Shown: positions 4,757-7,071 of the stretch, piece after piece
How the letters are laid out: every line of letters begins with the position of its first letter
How positions within the stretch are numbered: the stretch's first letter is position 1
Assembly: GCA_964372465.1 (NCBI GenBank)
Contig: CAYJRA010000027.1
Span: forward strand, 1-7,071
Reading direction: 5' to 3'
DNA: 7,071 bases
DNA from: JAGVVZ01 sp964372465
Lineage (GTDB): Archaea; Aenigmatarchaeota; Aenigmatarchaeia; CG10238-14
Made by a program: the position numbers and the translations under genes
Notes under the pieces: generated by a model
Seen by the model: only the letters and a program-made list of their open reading frames with translations
Told to the model about the DNA's origin: nothing
The model's database searches: none

Positions 4757-5610
4757 ATTTTGTACTTCTCAACTAGCAACCCGCTTACTATTATAACAGC
4801 TCCGCCTATTACATGCATTATTGTGAACGGCTCTTTCATAAAGAAAAATCCTATCACAGAAACAATTACAGGAGCCGCCATTGTCATCATAGATAAGTAT
4901 GAAACAGAGGATAAGGAAATGGTTTTCAGCAAAAAGAACTGGGTAGTTGCTGCCAGTATACCGGAAATTATTATGTATAAGGGCGATATGTTGGGAGATA
5001 AGCTTCCCACGAAAATTAAAGAAAAAACAAATAGGAAGAAAGTAACAGACAAACCTCTCAATGCGGCTACAATATCAGATTGAATTGTGTTGGTTAGTTT
5101 TTTCATCAAAATATCTGTCAAAGAGAATATAGATGCAGAGATGAGTATGAGAACGTCTCCCCTTTCCGGTATTATTGCCTGCCCGTCGGTTGATATCAAG
5201 TAAACACCAAGTAGGAATATGGGCATCAGAACAATTTTGACTTTTGATAACCTTTCATTCAGAAAAAAGAAAGCTGACAACGGGCCGAAAACAACGCCAG
5301 ACTTTATTATGAAGCTGTAGTTGATAGATGTGGATAACTTCAATCCAATGGTGCTTATCACAATAGCAACGGAAACGCCAAATCCCAGCAAGATGATTTT
5401 TAATATATCTTCCCTTTTCAGTTTCTCCATCTTCTGCTTCTTGAGGTCAAAACTGTATGAGAACAATATTATGGATGCTATGCCCTGGTAATACATGAGA
5501 TAAAGAATCGGGTTGGCATCGAGATTCAAGACGAATTTGTTCATGACGATAAGCATGGACCACAAGACAGAGAATATAGAAACAGCTATGAATTTCGAGC
5601 TAAGTTGCAT
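4753..5610 (-). CDS. EamA/DMT-superfamily transporter
   Basis: 285 residues, almost entirely hydrophobic, with about ten predicted transmembrane helices in two homologous five-helix EamA repeats. Repeat 1 ends in the family signature FFFLNERLS (residues 114-122), followed by IVLMPIFLLGVYLIS. Repeat 2 ends in the equivalent FFFMKEPFT (255-263), followed by a glycine-rich helix. Family members export or import small metabolites such as amino acids, nucleotides or sugars; the substrate cannot be read from sequence. Length is typical. The start is ATG 5610 without a Shine-Dalgarno; an ACTTTATC stretch about 28 nt upstream (5642-5635) could be the TATA element of a leaderless message. The last codons overlap the Rieske stop on the other strand by 3 nt. 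Confidence 0.92.
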   Translation of the reverse strand: MQLSSKFIAVSIFSVLWSMLIVMNKFVLNLDANPILYLMYYQGIASIILFSYSFDLKKQKMEKLKREDILKIILLGFGVSVAIVISTIGLKLSTSINYSFIIKSGVVFGPLSAFFFLNERLSKVKIVLMPIFLLGVYLISTDGQAIIPERGDVLILISASIFSLTDILMKKLTNTIQSDIVAALRGLSVTFFLFVFSLIFVGSLSPNISPLYIIISGILAATTQFFLLKTISLSSVSYLSMMTMAAPVIVSVIGFFFMKEPFTIMHVIGGAVIIVSGLLVEKYKI

Positions 5611-5659
5611 TCTGAGAAATTGGAATCCAAAGAAGATAAAGTTGTTTTACTTATAATTA

Positions 5660-6142
5660 TCAATTACAACTGTCCTCTAGAGAACATTCAATAGTAGATA
5701 ACGTTGGTATTGCTATTCTATATCCCGGTTGAAGACTATGCTCACCAAGTCCTGTGTTGTAACTCAAAACTAGTCTAGCAAATGCAGGCAGCATATATAC
5801 AGGTATACCATTTTTCCTTCCTATTTCAAATATGGTATCGCCTTTCTGTACAGTATAAATTTCATATCCTATACCAGCACAATAAGTCACTAATTTATCT
5901 CCTACTCTATATTCTGTTCTTGAACTGTCAAGACAACCAGTTCCGGAAGATAAAATTGCTGCTGCTGGTGTTACTGCTGCAGTTGGTTTATAATTAGCGG
6001 AAGCGGTAGCTGTTCTACCTGCTTCTCTTGTTCTATAAGCATTTAGTGGTGCGGGGTCTCTTGGTGCTAGCATATATGCAAGACTCAATATAGCAGCAGC
6101 AATTCCCAGTAAAATACTAGATGTTTTATTCACATTGCTCAC
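5660..6142 (-). CDS. LysM-domain protein, exported or membrane-anchored
   Basis: 160 residues. The N-terminus has a short polar head and a hydrophobic segment (SILLGIAAAILSLAYMLA, 9-26), so it is a signal anchor or signal peptide. An Ala/Thr-rich linker (about 42-63) follows, and then a C-terminal LysM domain, roughly 95-148, with YTVQKGDTIFEIGRKNGIPV at its start and LQPGYRIAIP at its end. LysM binds N-acetylglucosamine-containing glycans. Archaea lack murein, so a surface glycan or S-layer sugar, or a host or neighbour cell wall, are possible targets. Four cysteines (70, 88, 153, 159) bracket the domain and could form disulfides. The LysM is longer than usual because of an insertion around 115-128. 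The start is GTG 6142 with a TATA-like box 26 nt upstream, so the message may be leaderless. Confidence 0.8.
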   Translation of the reverse strand: MSNVNKTSSILLGIAAAILSLAYMLAPRDPAPLNAYRTREAGRTATASANYKPTAAVTPAAAILSSGTGCLDSSRTEYRVGDKLVTYCAGIGYEIYTVQKGDTIFEIGRKNGIPVYMLPAFARLVLSYNTGLGEHSLQPGYRIAIPTLSTIECSLEDSCN

Positions 6143-6167
6143 TTTTACTATCGTATAGTAAATACAT

Positions 6168-6175
6168 TATTTAAA
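6168..6175 (-). promoter_or_regulatory. Archaeal BRE/TATA promoter of the LysM gene
   Basis: On the minus strand GGAAAGA is directly followed by TTTAAATA. This is a purine-rich BRE and a TATA-like box, the best promoter match in the window. Its centre is about 30 nt before GTG 6142, so transcription would start at or just before the codon, which fits the lack of a strong Shine-Dalgarno. Confidence 0.5.
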
Positions 6176-6294
6176 TCTTTCCTTTTTGCTTAAATTTGCA
6201 CAAAAACATCATCCTGCACAGAAAGTCTATAAAGTTTACTACTTAACAAAAGAAGAAACAAGTATAGTGGAGGTCAAGGTTCACCAATTCAATT

Positions 6295-6570
6295 TCATAA
6301 TGTGATCGAAGGTGCTGACTCTAAAGATGGGAAACCACGTATTCCCGCTTTCATAAGATATCTCTTTCCATGCCCTGATATATCAAGTCCATCTACATAT
6401 CTTTCTTCTAAAAATCCAACAATTTTATCTACTCTTTTGGATTCTATTCCAAATTGTTTTTTGATTCCTCTATAGTCAACTCCTGCACCAAATTGCAAAT
6501 CTCTGCTATCTATAAGAAATCTATATGCGAACTCGGCTTCTTCGCCATATAAAGTTATTGCGGACGTCAT
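6295..6570 (-). CDS. Hypothetical protein, possible winged-helix DNA-binding protein
   Basis: 91 residues, no recognised family. The central part DYRGIKKQFGIESKRVDKIV followed by GFLEERYVDGLDISGHGKRY reads as helix-turn-helix with a recognition helix rich in basic residues and then a beta-hairpin 'wing' ending in GKRYLMKAG, the pattern of small winged-helix proteins. No Cys, signal peptide or membrane segment is present. The start is ATG 6570; an AT-rich TTAAATTATTAA lies about 24 nt upstream and would suit a leaderless transcript. It sits between the LysM gene and tRNA-Leu, all on the minus strand. The fold assignment is by eye only. Confidence 0.58.
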   Translation of the reverse strand: MTSAITLYGEEAEFAYRFLIDSRDLQFGAGVDYRGIKKQFGIESKRVDKIVGFLEERYVDGLDISGHGKRYLMKAGIRGFPSLESAPSITL

Positions 6571-6612
6571 GTCTATCTTTTTAGTAGTTAATAATTTAAG
6601 CTTATTCCGAAT

Positions 6613-6713
6613 TGCAGGGAGGGAGATTCGAACTCCCGAACCTACTAAAGGACTGGCATTTTGCCTTTATAGTCCTCAAGCCAGCGGAATTGACCAGGCT
6701 ATCCGATCCCTGC
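6613..6713 (-). tRNA. tRNA-Leu (anticodon GAG) with a 15-nt intron
   Basis: A type II tRNA on the minus strand: acceptor GCAGGGA/TCCCTGC, D arm with GGTC in the loop, anticodon stem CTGGC/GCCAG, long variable arm (CCT-TTAGT-AGG), T arm GGGAG-TTCGAAT-CTCCC, discriminator A73. The anticodon loop TTGAGG carries GAG at 6677-6675. The 22 nt between the stem strands is 15 nt more than a normal 7-nt loop. That places an intron at the standard 37/38 position, 6673-6659. The helix TTG/CAA with 3' bulge AAT (AA^T) gives a relaxed BHB. Long variable arm plus A73 fits Leu and not Ser. CCA is not encoded. Confidence 0.93.
6659..6673 (-). other. Intron of tRNA-Leu
   Basis: ACTATAAAGGCAAAA on the minus strand, located between positions 37 and 38. 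The boundaries are set by the 7-nt loop requirement and by the canonical 37/38 site. The BHB is imperfect: a 3-bp central helix and an A-G mismatch. Confidence 0.8.
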
Positions 6714-6758
6714 TTATTATATTAATTTGATTGAATTTACAGAAATAAATGAGTTAAA

Positions 6759-7071
6759 TTATTCCGCATATCCGTTTCCGTTAGTTCTTATGTTAAGAAG
6801 TGGGAATTTTCTATGCATATATTTTTTTTGTTCTTTACAAGCGTCTCTTGCTGCTTGTATTGTTTCATAGAAGCTCATCCCAGTACTTGAATATTGTTTA
6901 ACACCAACACTTACCCAAAAAGGCACCTCCCGATCAAGAGGATATATTTCTAGCATTTTTCTTGCGTCTTCTAGTATACCATTATTAACAGGTTCTTTGT
7001 AATCCGCCTCTAATTTTTTATTACCTCTTGCTGAATTTATTGCTCTGCAATATTGTCTTATTGTTTCGGTA
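6759..7071 (-). CDS. Hypothetical protein, C-terminal part (5' end beyond the window)
   Basis: The frame is open from the right edge to TAA 6761-6759, at least 103 codons. The internal ATG at 6956 is probably not the true start because the coding frame continues upstream with protein-like content (ETIRQYCRAINSARGNKKLE, then ILEDARKMLEIYPLDREVPF). I recognise no family. The visible part is soluble and mixed: helical, charged N-terminal half, a short hydrophobic strand (FWVSVGVKQY), then FYETIQAARDACKEQKKYMH and a tail ending NGNGYAE. 'ETIRQYCRAINSAR' and 'ETIQAARDACKEQK' are similar, so the protein may contain a repeated helical unit. It lies 45 nt upstream of tRNA-Leu on the same strand. Confidence 0.65.
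   Translation of the reverse strand, partial: TETIRQYCRAINSARGNKKLEADYKEPVNNGILEDARKMLEIYPLDREVPFWVSVGVKQYSSTGMSFYETIQAARDACKEQKKYMHRKFPLLNIRTNGNGYAE

Noticed and set aside
4760..5083. 107-codon plus-strand frame
   Set aside because: Antisense to the EamA transporter, which has clear family signatures.
5782..5997. 71-codon plus-strand frame
   Set aside because: Antisense to the LysM gene; low-complexity translation rich in Leu, Tyr and Ile.
6265..6290. GTGGAGGTCAAGG, a perfect Shine-Dalgarno-like string on the plus strand
   Set aside because: No start codon at a suitable distance opens a frame; the first ATG downstream is followed at once by TGA.
6613..6713. Calling the type II tRNA a tRNA-Ser (GGA also occurs in the interrupted loop)
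   Set aside because: A73, the TTGAGG loop with U33 before GAG, and the stem CTGGC/GCCAG fit Leu(GAG); a GGA anticodon would break the stem-loop geometry.
1..7071. CRISPR array, insertion sequence or integrated virus
   Set aside because: No regular repeat-spacer pattern, transposase, integrase or terminal repeats seen in the window.

Overview
The window is a piece of an archaeal genome, probably from a small-genome DPANN lineage. The archaeal evidence is direct: a 16S rRNA gene with an archaeal 5' end and archaeal signature sites, three 16S insertions with archaeal bulge-helix-bulge (BHB) splice geometry, a tRNA-Leu with an intron in the anticodon loop, and a TATA-like 8-mer (TTTAAATA) upstream of several genes. 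Low GC, short genes, many small orphan proteins and the style of the 16S suggest a Woesearchaeota/Pacearchaeota-like organism, but that placement is an impression and not a phylogeny.

Positions 1-1381 (minus strand) hold the 5' two thirds of the 16S gene. In the universally conserved 'h24/790 loop' three introns lie within 26 nt of mature sequence: a 414-nt intron carrying a LAGLIDADG homing endonuclease gene, a 47-nt intron and a 37-nt intron. They are separated by exons of only about 14 and 12 nt. This is the most unusual part of the window. Positions 1382-2018 contain the 16S leader and promoter region and a decayed gene (1655-1949, minus strand).

Positions 2019-4176 (plus strand) encode a thioredoxin-reductase-like flavoprotein, a conserved basic 64-residue protein, a membrane-anchored DUF192 protein and an orphan 110-residue protein. 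A tRNA-His (minus) follows at 4191-4264. A likely small plus-strand operon at 4382-4756 encodes a 19-residue Cys/Lys microprotein and a small Rieske ferredoxin. The Rieske gene converges on, and overlaps by 3 nt, a DMT/EamA transporter gene (4753-5610, minus).

The right-hand part, all on the minus strand, holds an exported or membrane-anchored LysM protein (5660-6142), an orphan 91-residue protein with winged-helix-like character (6295-6570), an intron-containing tRNA-Leu(GAG) (6613-6713) and the 3' part of an orphan gene that runs off the window (6759-7071).

Functionally there is a loose redox theme (thioredoxin reductase, Rieske protein, Cys-rich microprotein) but no single pathway. Several plus-strand genes appear to start at TTG preceded by a GGTG Shine-Dalgarno core. 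No CRISPR array, insertion sequence or phage module was seen.
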